Below, piece by piece: positions 7,195 to 13,999 of a stretch of DNA of 36,043 nucleotides. This stretch comes from an uncultured Phycisphaerales bacterium (GTDB lineage: Bacteria > Planctomycetota > Phycisphaerae > Tepidisphaerales > Tepidisphaeraceae). The notes beneath the pieces are model-generated. The model did not search any database. It saw only the letters and a program-made list of their open reading frames with translations, and was not told where the DNA came from. Both the position numbers and the translations under genes were made by a program. Positions within the stretch are counted from its first letter, which is position 1. Every line of letters starts with the position of its first letter. The stretch lies in assembly GCA_903871935.1 (NCBI GenBank), contig CAIQIQ010000134.1, positions 1 to 36,043 of the forward strand, written 5' to 3'.

Positions 7195-8199
7195 CTAGCC
7201 GCCAACGGCAGCCTCGGCCATGGCTGCGATATTGGCCGGAGGCACATTGGGCAGGATCGCCTCGTGACTGGGGCTGACGATCAGGCAAGGGCCCAAGGTG
7301 TCCTGAAGGCGGCGTACCTCGTCGCGGATGTCCTGGGGTGTGCCGTGAACCAGGAGGTGCTGGGTATCAACGCCGCCGAGGAAAGCGATGCGGCCGCCGA
7401 AGTCGTGGGCAAGGGTTTGGGCATCCATGTTGCGTGCCAGTGCCTGGATGGGGTGCAGGCAGTTTACATCACAGTCGATCAGGCGACCGATGACGCGGTG
7501 TATGGCGCCGCAGGAATGAAGGATGACGTGCTTGCCGAAGCGGTGGCCTTGCTCCGTAAACCGCCTGAACCATGGAAGGATGAACTGGTCGAACTGCGCG
7601 GGACCGCAGATCAGGTCGAGTTGGGTGCCAAAATCGTTGCCGAAAAAGAAGGCATCGGCATCATCGCCGGCGAGGGGGAAGAAACGCTCATTGGCATCAT
7701 AGTAAAATCGGCAAACGCGGTCGGTGACGGCCTGGACGATTTCCGGCCGCTCGTACATGAACGCCATGTAGTTCTCCATGCCGAAGAGATCCATGACGTT
7801 GTGGTAGAAACAGGTCCACAAACCGCTGGCGCGGTAGTAAGGGCCGGCGGATCGGAGGTTCTGGAGCGTTGCGGCGAAGTTCATAAACTGAGGCCGCGGC
7901 CAATCGTAGAGTTCGTCGAGCTGCCTGACGTCGTCGCAGTTAGCGAGCGGACCCGGATCGCCATGTGAGTGCTTGTCCGGGATGGGGAACATGCCCAGCC
8001 CCTTTGCATCGCGGTATTCCCAGGCGCCGATCCAGCGGAAGTCATCGCCGAGCTTGAGGCGAAGTTCCTCGTCGCTCTTGGTGCCGAAGTAGGTGTGCAG
8101 GATCGGCCAAGTGGCTTTATCGGGCTGGCCCAGCCAAAAGCCACAGCGGTCGGCGGGCTTGCCGGAAATGATGGTCCGAAGTCGTTCGCGTGAATTCAT
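7195..8199 (-). CDS. URO-D-like methyltransferase family protein
   Basis: A 334-residue cytoplasmic TIM-barrel protein of the uroporphyrinogen decarboxylase superfamily. It carries the HSCG motif (His228, Cys230) and a later Cys305 in GPCLIVSPSH. This is the zinc-site pattern of corrinoid-dependent methyltransferases such as MtaA/MtbA, not of heme HemE. The N-terminus (NSRERLRTIISGKPADR) is also typical of that branch. A methyl transfer or demethylation role is therefore more likely than heme synthesis, but the corrinoid partner is not in the window. The start is fixed by the motif-bearing N-terminus and a TATAAT box directly upstream. It is divergent from the M20 gene. Confidence 0.8.
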   Translation of the reverse strand: MNSRERLRTIISGKPADRCGFWLGQPDKATWPILHTYFGTKSDEELRLKLGDDFRWIGAWEYRDAKGLGMFPIPDKHSHGDPGPLANCDDVRQLDELYDWPRPQFMNFAATLQNLRSAGPYYRASGLWTCFYHNVMDLFGMENYMAFMYERPEIVQAVTDRVCRFYYDANERFFPLAGDDADAFFFGNDFGTQLDLICGPAQFDQFILPWFRRFTEQGHRFGKHVILHSCGAIHRVIGRLIDCDVNCLHPIQALARNMDAQTLAHDFGGRIAFLGGVDTQHLLVHGTPQDIRDEVRRLQDTLGPCLIVSPSHEAILPNVPPANIAAMAEAAVGG

Positions 8200-8207
8200 G
8201 GGCGGGG

Positions 8208-8213
8208 ATTATA
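8208..8213 (-). promoter_or_regulatory. Consensus -10 box directly before the URO-D-like gene
   Basis: A perfect TATAAT on the minus strand lies 8 bases before the ATG at 8199. The bases between are C/G only (CCCCGCCC), so there is no ribosome site. Transcription would begin within about 3 bases of the start codon, suggesting a leaderless message. No good -35 was found. Confidence 0.45.
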
Positions 8214-8304
8214 GGTATATGTCCGATGGCATACACGCTGGGATTATCCAATGCGGTTTGCGGCTTGACCGCCGCAACTCCCGCCACGAGCATAGGATAT
8301 AACC

Positions 8305-9552
8305 ATGGCACGAAAGAACCGAAGAAACGATGGAGCGGGCGGAGATATCGCATCATTGGTAACGCAGGTCAGTCCAGCGATGCGGACATTCCGCCGGCAA
8401 ATGCATCAGACGCCGGAAGTAATGTTCGAGGAACATCAGACGGCAGCACTGATTCGCGGGCAATTGGATCGGCTTGGCGTGGCATATCTGCCGGCGCCCA
8501 GCGAGGCTCCGACCGCTACCATCGCGTGTATCGGCGATCCGCAACTACCGTGCATCGCGCTGCGGGCGGATATCGATGCGCTGCCCATCACAGAGGCGAC
8601 CGGAGCAGCATATGCCTCGACGATCCCAGGCCGGATGCATGCATGCGGGCACGATGGACATACGGCAGCGCTTCTGGGCGCGGCCGCAGTGTTCAAGAAG
8701 ATCGAGCGGAGCCTGGATGTCTGTGTCAAACTGATTTTCCAGCCGGCCGAGGAAGGCGGTGGTGGCGCCGAAAGGCTAGTTCGTGCAGGGGTAATGGACG
8801 GCCGGTTGGGCCCCAAGCCGTTGGCGATCTTTGGATTGCATGGCTGGCCGGGCATACCTTTGGGCAAAGTGGCAACTCGGCCTGGGCCGCTACTGGCGTC
8901 AACCGACAACTTTTCAGCCACGTTTGTCGGCAAAGGGACGCATGGCGCCTTTCCACATCTGGGGCGTGATCCGATTGTGGCGACGTGCGCTGCGGTGCTG
9001 TCGCTGCAGCAGGTCGTCAGTCGCGACACGAATCCCGTTGAGAGTGTCGTGGTAACGGTTGGTAGGATCACCGGCGGAACGGCAGTGAACATCATCCCGC
9101 CGACGGCGACAATCGAAGGGACAGCGCGGACGCTGACGCACCAGACTCGTCAAGCAGTGCAAGAGGCGATGCGAAGGCGGCTCGCGGGTGTGGCGATGAC
9201 GCACGATGTGCAGTTGCAGTTCGTCTGGTCTGAAGGGTATCCGCCGACGGTGAATACGCCGGAGATGGCTGATTATGTGCGCGAGGTGGCGAAAGACACT
9301 TTCGGCGCGGATGCATTTGTGCCGGCGGCTGCCCCGAGCATGGGTGGCGAGGACTTCGCCTATTACCTCGAAAAGGTGCCTGGATGCTTTACGCTGATTG
9401 GATTGTGCCCCGAAGGCAGTACGGACTGTCCCGGGTTGCATAACCCGTCATTCGACTTCAATGATGATGCGCTGCCTGTGGCGATTCAGCTATTGGTGTC
9501 TCTGGCAACCCAGTGGACGCAACGGAGTGGGGCAAGCCCGGCAAAGCGGTGA
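8305..9552 (+). CDS. M20 family amidohydrolase (hippurate/IAA-amide hydrolase-like)
   Basis: A 415-residue dinuclear metallohydrolase that cleaves N-acyl or N-aryl amino acids. The metal motif HACGHDGH includes Cys114 and His116, the catalytic glutamate pair is in FQPAEEGGGG (Glu149-150), and a further ligand appears as LHGWPG (His179). The C-terminal GLHNPSFDF completes the catalytic domain. The dimerisation domain lies in between (about residues 195-320). No signal peptide is visible, so it acts in the cytoplasm. AGGA lies 7 bases before the ATG, but TAGGAT at 8293-8298 may equally be a -10 box. It is followed 8 bases later by the serpin gene, probably in one operon. Confidence 0.9.
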   Translation: MARKNRRNDGAGGDIASLVTQVSPAMRTFRRQMHQTPEVMFEEHQTAALIRGQLDRLGVAYLPAPSEAPTATIACIGDPQLPCIALRADIDALPITEATGAAYASTIPGRMHACGHDGHTAALLGAAAVFKKIERSLDVCVKLIFQPAEEGGGGAERLVRAGVMDGRLGPKPLAIFGLHGWPGIPLGKVATRPGPLLASTDNFSATFVGKGTHGAFPHLGRDPIVATCAAVLSLQQVVSRDTNPVESVVVTVGRITGGTAVNIIPPTATIEGTARTLTHQTRQAVQEAMRRRLAGVAMTHDVQLQFVWSEGYPPTVNTPEMADYVREVAKDTFGADAFVPAAAPSMGGEDFAYYLEKVPGCFTLIGLCPEGSTDCPGLHNPSFDFNDDALPVAIQLLVSLATQWTQRSGASPAKR

Positions 9553-9560
9553 GGTAAGAT

Positions 9561-10760
9561 ATGCAGAAGGCAATGCTGGTCGTGCTTGCGGCATGGATAG
9601 GCTGGCTACAGGCAGGTATGGCTCAGACGCCGATGGCGAAAGAGGGTAATCCTGTGAGTGCCTTTGAAACGCGTTTGTACGGCGAATTGGCGCGCGGCGA
9701 TGGGAATGTGTTTGTCTCGCCGGCGAGTATCCAGTCGGCATTGGCCATGACCATGGCTGGGGCACGCGGGGCAACGGCCAAGGAAATGGGCCAGGTGCTG
9801 GGTGTGGCGGATGCGGCGGCGGCCGGTGCTCAGTACCGATTGCTCGCCAAACAGATCTCCGCACTGCAGAGCGGCGGGGCAGTGCAACTGAGCATTGCCA
9901 ACAGCCTCTGGGGACAGGAGGGCATCGAGTTTGGGCCGGCGTTCCTGCAACAGTTGCGGCAGGACTACGAATCGGATCTTCTCCAGGCAGATTTCCGCGG
10001 CGCAGCAGAGGCGGCCCGACAGAAGATCAACAAGTGGGTGAGTGATAAGACGCAGCAGCGCATTACGGACCTGATTGCCAGCGGAGCGATCCGGCCGGAC
10101 ACGCAGCTTGTTCTGGTCAATGCGATATACCTCAAGGCGAACTGGCTGGAACAGTTTGAGCCGCGGATGACGCGGGACGGCGATTTCAAGGCGACCGGAG
10201 GCAAGACGGTAAAGGCGAAGATGATGGGTAAGGTGTTCTCGGCAGCATACGCGGAGGATGCCGGAACGCAGATGATCGAACTGCCGTATCGCGGTGGGTC
10301 ACTGTCGATGTTCATCCTGCTGCCGCGGCAGCAGGATGGGTTGAAGCAACTGGAGGAGTCGCTGCCGACAACACTGGCGTCACTGAAAGAGAAGGCCACG
10401 AAGCGGCGCGTATCTCTTGCTCTGCCACGCTTTACGCTGCGGTATCAGGCGGATCTGGTCCAGCCTCTGACGAAGATGGGGATGCCCTCGGCGTTCGGTA
10501 CCCAGGCCGATTTCACGGGGATGCGAGAAGAGGGTGCGCTGCGGATTTCGAACGTGGTTCATCAGGCTTTCGTCGAAGTGGATGAGCAAGGCACGGAGGC
10601 GGCCGGCGCAACAGGAGTGATGATGCGGCCAACCGCAATGAGGCAGCAGGAGGAGCCGGTTGCATTTGTGGCAGATCATCCGTTTGTCTTTGCGATCATT
10701 GAGCGGGCAACGGGAACCGTGCTGTTTGTTGGCCGGCTGGTTGATCCATCGGCGAAATGA
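9561..10760 (+). CDS. Exported serpin (serine protease inhibitor)
   Basis: A 399-residue protein of full serpin length. Residues 1-21 form a signal peptide (MLVVLAAWIGWLQAG core). Landmarks include FVSPASIQSALAMTMAGARG near residue 51, LVNAIYLKANWLEQFE near 185 and the C-terminal DHPFVFAIIE. The hinge of the reactive loop is EQGTEAAGAT (342-351), the small-residue pattern of inhibitory serpins. Counting P17 as Glu342 puts P1 at Thr358, but the loop is about four residues longer than in alpha-1-antitrypsin, so Arg361 is another candidate. It would trap a protease outside the cytoplasm. A ribosome site AGGTAAG precedes the ATG. It overlaps the next gene by 4 bases (ATGA). Confidence 0.93.
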   Translation: MQKAMLVVLAAWIGWLQAGMAQTPMAKEGNPVSAFETRLYGELARGDGNVFVSPASIQSALAMTMAGARGATAKEMGQVLGVADAAAAGAQYRLLAKQISALQSGGAVQLSIANSLWGQEGIEFGPAFLQQLRQDYESDLLQADFRGAAEAARQKINKWVSDKTQQRITDLIASGAIRPDTQLVLVNAIYLKANWLEQFEPRMTRDGDFKATGGKTVKAKMMGKVFSAAYAEDAGTQMIELPYRGGSLSMFILLPRQQDGLKQLEESLPTTLASLKEKATKRRVSLALPRFTLRYQADLVQPLTKMGMPSAFGTQADFTGMREEGALRISNVVHQAFVEVDEQGTEAAGATGVMMRPTAMRQQEEPVAFVADHPFVFAIIERATGTVLFVGRLVDPSAK

Positions 10761-11557
10761 GAGTAAAGGCTCAGGGCGTGGTTATTGTCAGCAGGCAAAA
10801 CGAGCGGGTGAAGGCGGTGCGGGCGCTGCAGGAGCGGAAGGCTCGGCAGAGCACGGGATGTTTTCTGGCCGAGGGGATCGGGCTGGTTGGGATGGCGGTG
10901 CAGACTGGCGCGGCGATCGATCTGGTGGTGGTGTGCGAGGAGCTTTGCCAGAGCGAGTTTGGCCTGAAGGTGCTGGGGGAACTGGAGCAGCGCGAGGCGC
11001 CGCGGATCGACGTGTCGGTCGATGTGTTTGGCAGCATCACCGATGACCGGTCGCACGGGCTGTTGGGCGTGGTGAGGCAGCATGAGATCACGCTCAAGGA
11101 CATCCGCGCGGAAGGCGTGTGGATCGCGCTGGATGCGATCCAGTATCCGCCGAACCTGGGCACGATCCTGCGGACATGCGATGCGATCGGGGCGCGCGGG
11201 GTAATCCTGATGGATGCCTCGACGGACCCATTTGCCCCCGCCACCGTGAAGGCAAGTCGCGGGGCGATCTTTACACAGCAAGTGGTGCGCTGCCGGCTGG
11301 AAGAGTTTGCCCGCTGGAAGCCCGCCAGCGGCTTCCGCGTGGTCGGGACATCGCTGGAGGCAAAGATCGCGTATACGCAAGGGAACTACACGTCGCCAGT
11401 GGTGTTGATGATGGGCAGCGAACGGTATGGGCTGCAAGAGGGGCATCTGGCGGTATGCGATGAGCTGGTGAAGATTCCGATGCTGGGGCGGTGCGATTCG
11501 CTGAATGTCGCGGTAGCGGCATCGCTGGTGCTGTACGAGACGATCCGGGCGAGGTAA
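10757..11557 (+). CDS. TrmH/SpoU family RNA 2'-O-methyltransferase
   Basis: A 266-residue SPOUT-class enzyme that transfers methyl from S-adenosylmethionine to a ribose 2'-OH in rRNA or tRNA. An N-terminal substrate-binding domain (about residues 1-100) begins with SRQNERVKAVRALQERKAR, as in RlmB/TsnR-like proteins. The SPOUT core has motif 1 (PPNLGTILRTCDAIGARG), motif 2 (LMMGSERYGL) and motif 3 (LNVAVAASLVLYE), which tie the SAM-binding knot. The exact modified nucleotide cannot be told. The ATG overlaps the serpin stop as ATGA, and no independent ribosome site is seen, so translation is probably coupled. Confidence 0.9.
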   Translation: MRVKAQGVVIVSRQNERVKAVRALQERKARQSTGCFLAEGIGLVGMAVQTGAAIDLVVVCEELCQSEFGLKVLGELEQREAPRIDVSVDVFGSITDDRSHGLLGVVRQHEITLKDIRAEGVWIALDAIQYPPNLGTILRTCDAIGARGVILMDASTDPFAPATVKASRGAIFTQQVVRCRLEEFARWKPASGFRVVGTSLEAKIAYTQGNYTSPVVLMMGSERYGLQEGHLAVCDELVKIPMLGRCDSLNVAVAASLVLYETIRAR

Positions 11558-11574
11558 TCGATTCGCTCCTGCGG

Positions 11575-11580
11575 TATGCT
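11575..11580 (+). promoter_or_regulatory. Candidate -10 before the second URO-D-like gene
   Basis: TATGCT ends 8 bases before the ATG at 11589 and no ribosome site lies between. This parallels the arrangement at 8199. No convincing -35 is seen, so the call is weak on its own. Confidence 0.35.
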
Positions 11581-11588
11581 TTGCGTGC

Positions 11589-12620
11589 ATGAGCTACCAG
11601 ATTGGCATGGACTGCATTTGCCTTCGTTCTGGCCCTCGGCTTGGACACACGGAGTACTGCTCCAATGATGCCTTGCGGCGGCATTTTATGACGATGCCGG
11701 GTGCGACCCCGCAGCGCTTTGAAGATGCCCTTGAGATGGACCTGATCTGGTCCACGAATGATGGGCCGGTGGGGTGGGAGAAGCGCGGGCGAGTGACGGA
11801 TATGGGGCATGCCGACTTCCTGGAAGGTGGCGTGGATCGGCGTCAACCCAAGCCAAGCCCGTTTAGGTCACCCGAAGAAGTGTGGACCTTTGATGCGGTG
11901 AAGGAGTATGGGCTGCCGGACTTTGGGGAACTGGTGACGTACTACCAGAGGTCGTATGACGATGGGCAGAAGGCTTTCGAGAATCAGGTTCTTACGGGCG
12001 GATACTACAAGACGATCGTGTCGGGGGCGATTGATGCGTTTGGGTGGGATATGCTGCTGGAGGCGGCGGCCGACCAGAAGAAGTTTGAGGCGGTGCTCGA
12101 TTCGTTCTTCCAGTTGACGCTGCACCACATGAAAGCGTGGGCGAAGACCACGACGCCGGTGTTCATCCAGCACGACGACATGGTGTGGACGGCCGGTCCG
12201 TTCATGCATCCGGACTTTTATCGACGGGTGATCTTCCCCCGCTATGCGGAACTGTGGAAGGTGCTGCATGCGGCGGGGAAAAAGGTGCTGTTCTGCTCTG
12301 ATGGGAATTTTACCATGTTCGTCGATGACATCGTGGAGGCGGGGGCGGATGGGCTGATCTTCGAGCCGCTGACCGACCTGGACGTGGTGGTGAAGCGATA
12401 TGGTAAGACGCACTGCATTGTCGGGAGCAAGGTGGATTGCCGGACGTTGACGTTCGGGCGAAGTGAGCAGATCGCGGCGGAAGTGGATGCCACACTGAAA
12501 CTGGCGATGGATTGCCCTGGGTTCATGTGCGCTGTGGGAAACCATATCCCGAGCAATGTGCCGGTGGAGAACGCCCTATTTTACCTGGAGTACCTGCGGG
12601 CGAGGTGGAAGCGGGGATGA
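11589..12620 (+). CDS. URO-D-like family protein lacking the HxC motif
   Basis: A 343-residue protein of the uroporphyrinogen decarboxylase superfamily, from a different branch than the protein at 7195-8199. The equivalent of HSCG here reads FCSDGN (Cys236, Asp238), so the methyltransferase zinc histidine is missing. Other URO-D-like features remain, such as HDDMVWTAGPFMHPDFYRR and a C-terminal GNHIPSNVPVENA. It should be a cytoplasmic TIM barrel. Reaction and substrate are unknown; these proteins are numerous in planctomycetes and often sit near sugar genes. Heme synthesis is unlikely. It is followed after 15 bases by a strong terminator. Confidence 0.78.
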   Translation: MSYQIGMDCICLRSGPRLGHTEYCSNDALRRHFMTMPGATPQRFEDALEMDLIWSTNDGPVGWEKRGRVTDMGHADFLEGGVDRRQPKPSPFRSPEEVWTFDAVKEYGLPDFGELVTYYQRSYDDGQKAFENQVLTGGYYKTIVSGAIDAFGWDMLLEAAADQKKFEAVLDSFFQLTLHHMKAWAKTTTPVFIQHDDMVWTAGPFMHPDFYRRVIFPRYAELWKVLHAAGKKVLFCSDGNFTMFVDDIVEAGADGLIFEPLTDLDVVVKRYGKTHCIVGSKVDCRTLTFGRSEQIAAEVDATLKLAMDCPGFMCAVGNHIPSNVPVENALFYLEYLRARWKRG

Positions 12621-12635
12621 GATGGCGGAAAACGG

Positions 12636-12662
12636 GCAGGGCGGCCGGATCGGCCGCCCTGC
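12636..12662. terminator. Bidirectional intrinsic terminator
   Basis: Perfect 12-base arms GCAGGGCGGCCG and CGGCCGCCCTGC enclose the loop GAT. The hairpin lies between the converging URO-D-like gene and the dehydrogenase gene. On the plus strand it is followed by a TTTT at 12667-12670, and on the minus strand by a short T-run as well (AAAA at 12629-12632). It should end both transcripts. Confidence 0.8.
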
Positions 12663-12692
12663 GGTGCGTTTTGGTCGGTAGATGCGTCCCGA

Positions 12693-13790
12693 TTAGAGGG
12701 CTGAGACGACGAGGTCGCCGGTTTCTTTGGTGCCGCAGCCCATCTTGCCGGCGGCCTGGCTCTTCATCTTCGGGGTGGTTGCCAGGATCGCCTTCATGAC
12801 CATGTCGCCGGCCTGGGCGAGCTTTTTATCGCCCTTGTTGTTGCCGGTTTCGGAGAGCAGCATGGCCACAGCGCCGATGGCGGCCATCGGGTTGATGACG
12901 TTCAGGCCGGTGTACTTGGGGGCGCTGCCGCCCATGGGCTCGTACATGCTGACGCCTTTGGGATTGATGTTGCCGCCGGCGGCGACGCCCAGGCCGCCCT
13001 GAATGACGGCGGCCAGGTCGGTGATGATGTCGCCGAAGAGATTGTCGGTGACGACCACATCATAAAACTCGGGGTTCTTCACGAACCACATGCAGCAGGC
13101 GTCAACGTGGTTGTAGTCGCGCTTGATGTCTTTGTATTCCTTATCGCCGATCTCGTTGAAGGCGTTGAACCAGGTACTGCCGGCGAAGGTCAGCACGTTG
13201 GTCTTGTGGACCAGGGTGACCATCTTCTTCTTGGAGTTGCGGCGGCGGCAGAGGTCAAACGCGAAGCGGATGGCGCGCTCAGCACCGAAGCGGGTGGTGC
13301 AGTTGATCTGGGTGCTGACTTCGGAGGGCATGCCCTTGTACTGGACGCCGCCCATGCCGGTGTAGATGCCTTCGGTGTTCTCGCGGACGACGATGAAGTC
13401 GATGTCCTCGGGCTTCTTGCCGGCCAGGGGCGTCTCGACGCCGGGGTAGAGCTTCACGGGGCGCAGGTTGATGTACTGGTCGAGTTCAAAGCGGAGGCGA
13501 AGGAGGACACCCTTTTCGAGGATGCCGGGGGCGATCTTGGGATGGCCGACGGCGCCGAGGTAGATGGCGTCATAGGTACGGAGCTGGGCGATTTCCTCCT
13601 CGTGGATGACGGGGATGGTTTGTTTGTTGGGATCGCCGCCGGCCGCGAGGTAGCGGTCGCCGGAGATGTTGAAGTCCTTGGTGGAGAACTCGAAGCCGAC
13701 CTTCTTGGAGACGGCCGAGAGGACCTTGAGGCCCTCGGCTACAACTTCGGGTCCGGTACCGTCGCCGCCGATCACTGCAAGACGAAGCAT
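12693..13790 (-). CDS. leuB: 3-Isopropylmalate/isocitrate-type dehydrogenase
   Basis: A 365-residue member of the beta-decarboxylating dehydrogenase family. The N-terminus (LAVIGGDGTGPEVVAEGL), the substrate loop LRLRFELDQYINLRP, the catalytic RENTEGIYTG and HKTNVL, and the magnesium-binding TDNLFGDIITDLAA are all intact. The loop around LRLRFELDQYINLRP is like the LeuB group found in actinobacteria, which favours leucine biosynthesis; tartrate/malate dehydrogenases are the alternative. The nucleotide-site segment EPMGGSAPKYTG differs slightly from the usual EPxHGSAPD. AAAGGAA lies about 10 bases upstream of the ATG at 13790. No other leucine gene is in the window, so it is a stand-alone gene. 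Confidence 0.82.
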   Translation of the reverse strand: MLRLAVIGGDGTGPEVVAEGLKVLSAVSKKVGFEFSTKDFNISGDRYLAAGGDPNKQTIPVIHEEEIAQLRTYDAIYLGAVGHPKIAPGILEKGVLLRLRFELDQYINLRPVKLYPGVETPLAGKKPEDIDFIVVRENTEGIYTGMGGVQYKGMPSEVSTQINCTTRFGAERAIRFAFDLCRRRNSKKKMVTLVHKTNVLTFAGSTWFNAFNEIGDKEYKDIKRDYNHVDACCMWFVKNPEFYDVVVTDNLFGDIITDLAAVIQGGLGVAAGGNINPKGVSMYEPMGGSAPKYTGLNVINPMAAIGAVAMLLSETGNNKGDKKLAQAGDMVMKAILATTPKMKSQAAGKMGCGTKETGDLVVSAL

Positions 13791-13999
13791 GTTCGCTGAT
13801 TCCTTTCGCTGTTTTGAAACGGGGGGTGAGTGTACTGGTGCGGGTAGGGAGCGGCAAGGGAAGAGCGGGAGAGGGGAATGCCAAGGGCGAGAGGGGCAGA
13901 AAGCGAGAGGGAGACGCGGAGAGCGGAGGACGGAGAGCCAAGGGCGGAAAGATGGTGGGTTTGGCGCTTGTGTCCGGTAGCCGGGGGCGTTAAGGTTTT
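13791..13999 (+). other. Purine-rich intergenic tract
   Basis: The divergent gap between the dehydrogenase and the giant protein gene. From about 13843 to 13950 the plus strand is nearly all G and A with only scattered C and T, in short GGGAGA/GAGCGG-like units. No gene is supported. It must hold the promoters of both flanking genes, but none is clear. Confidence 0.6.

Noticed and set aside
7147..7968. A 273-codon plus-strand open frame
   Set aside because: Mirror of the URO-D-like gene, no ribosome site, valine/glycine-biased shadow composition.
7195..8199. Calling this gene hemE (heme biosynthesis)
   Set aside because: The HSCG zinc-type motif and N-terminus fit the corrinoid methyltransferase branch of the superfamily instead.
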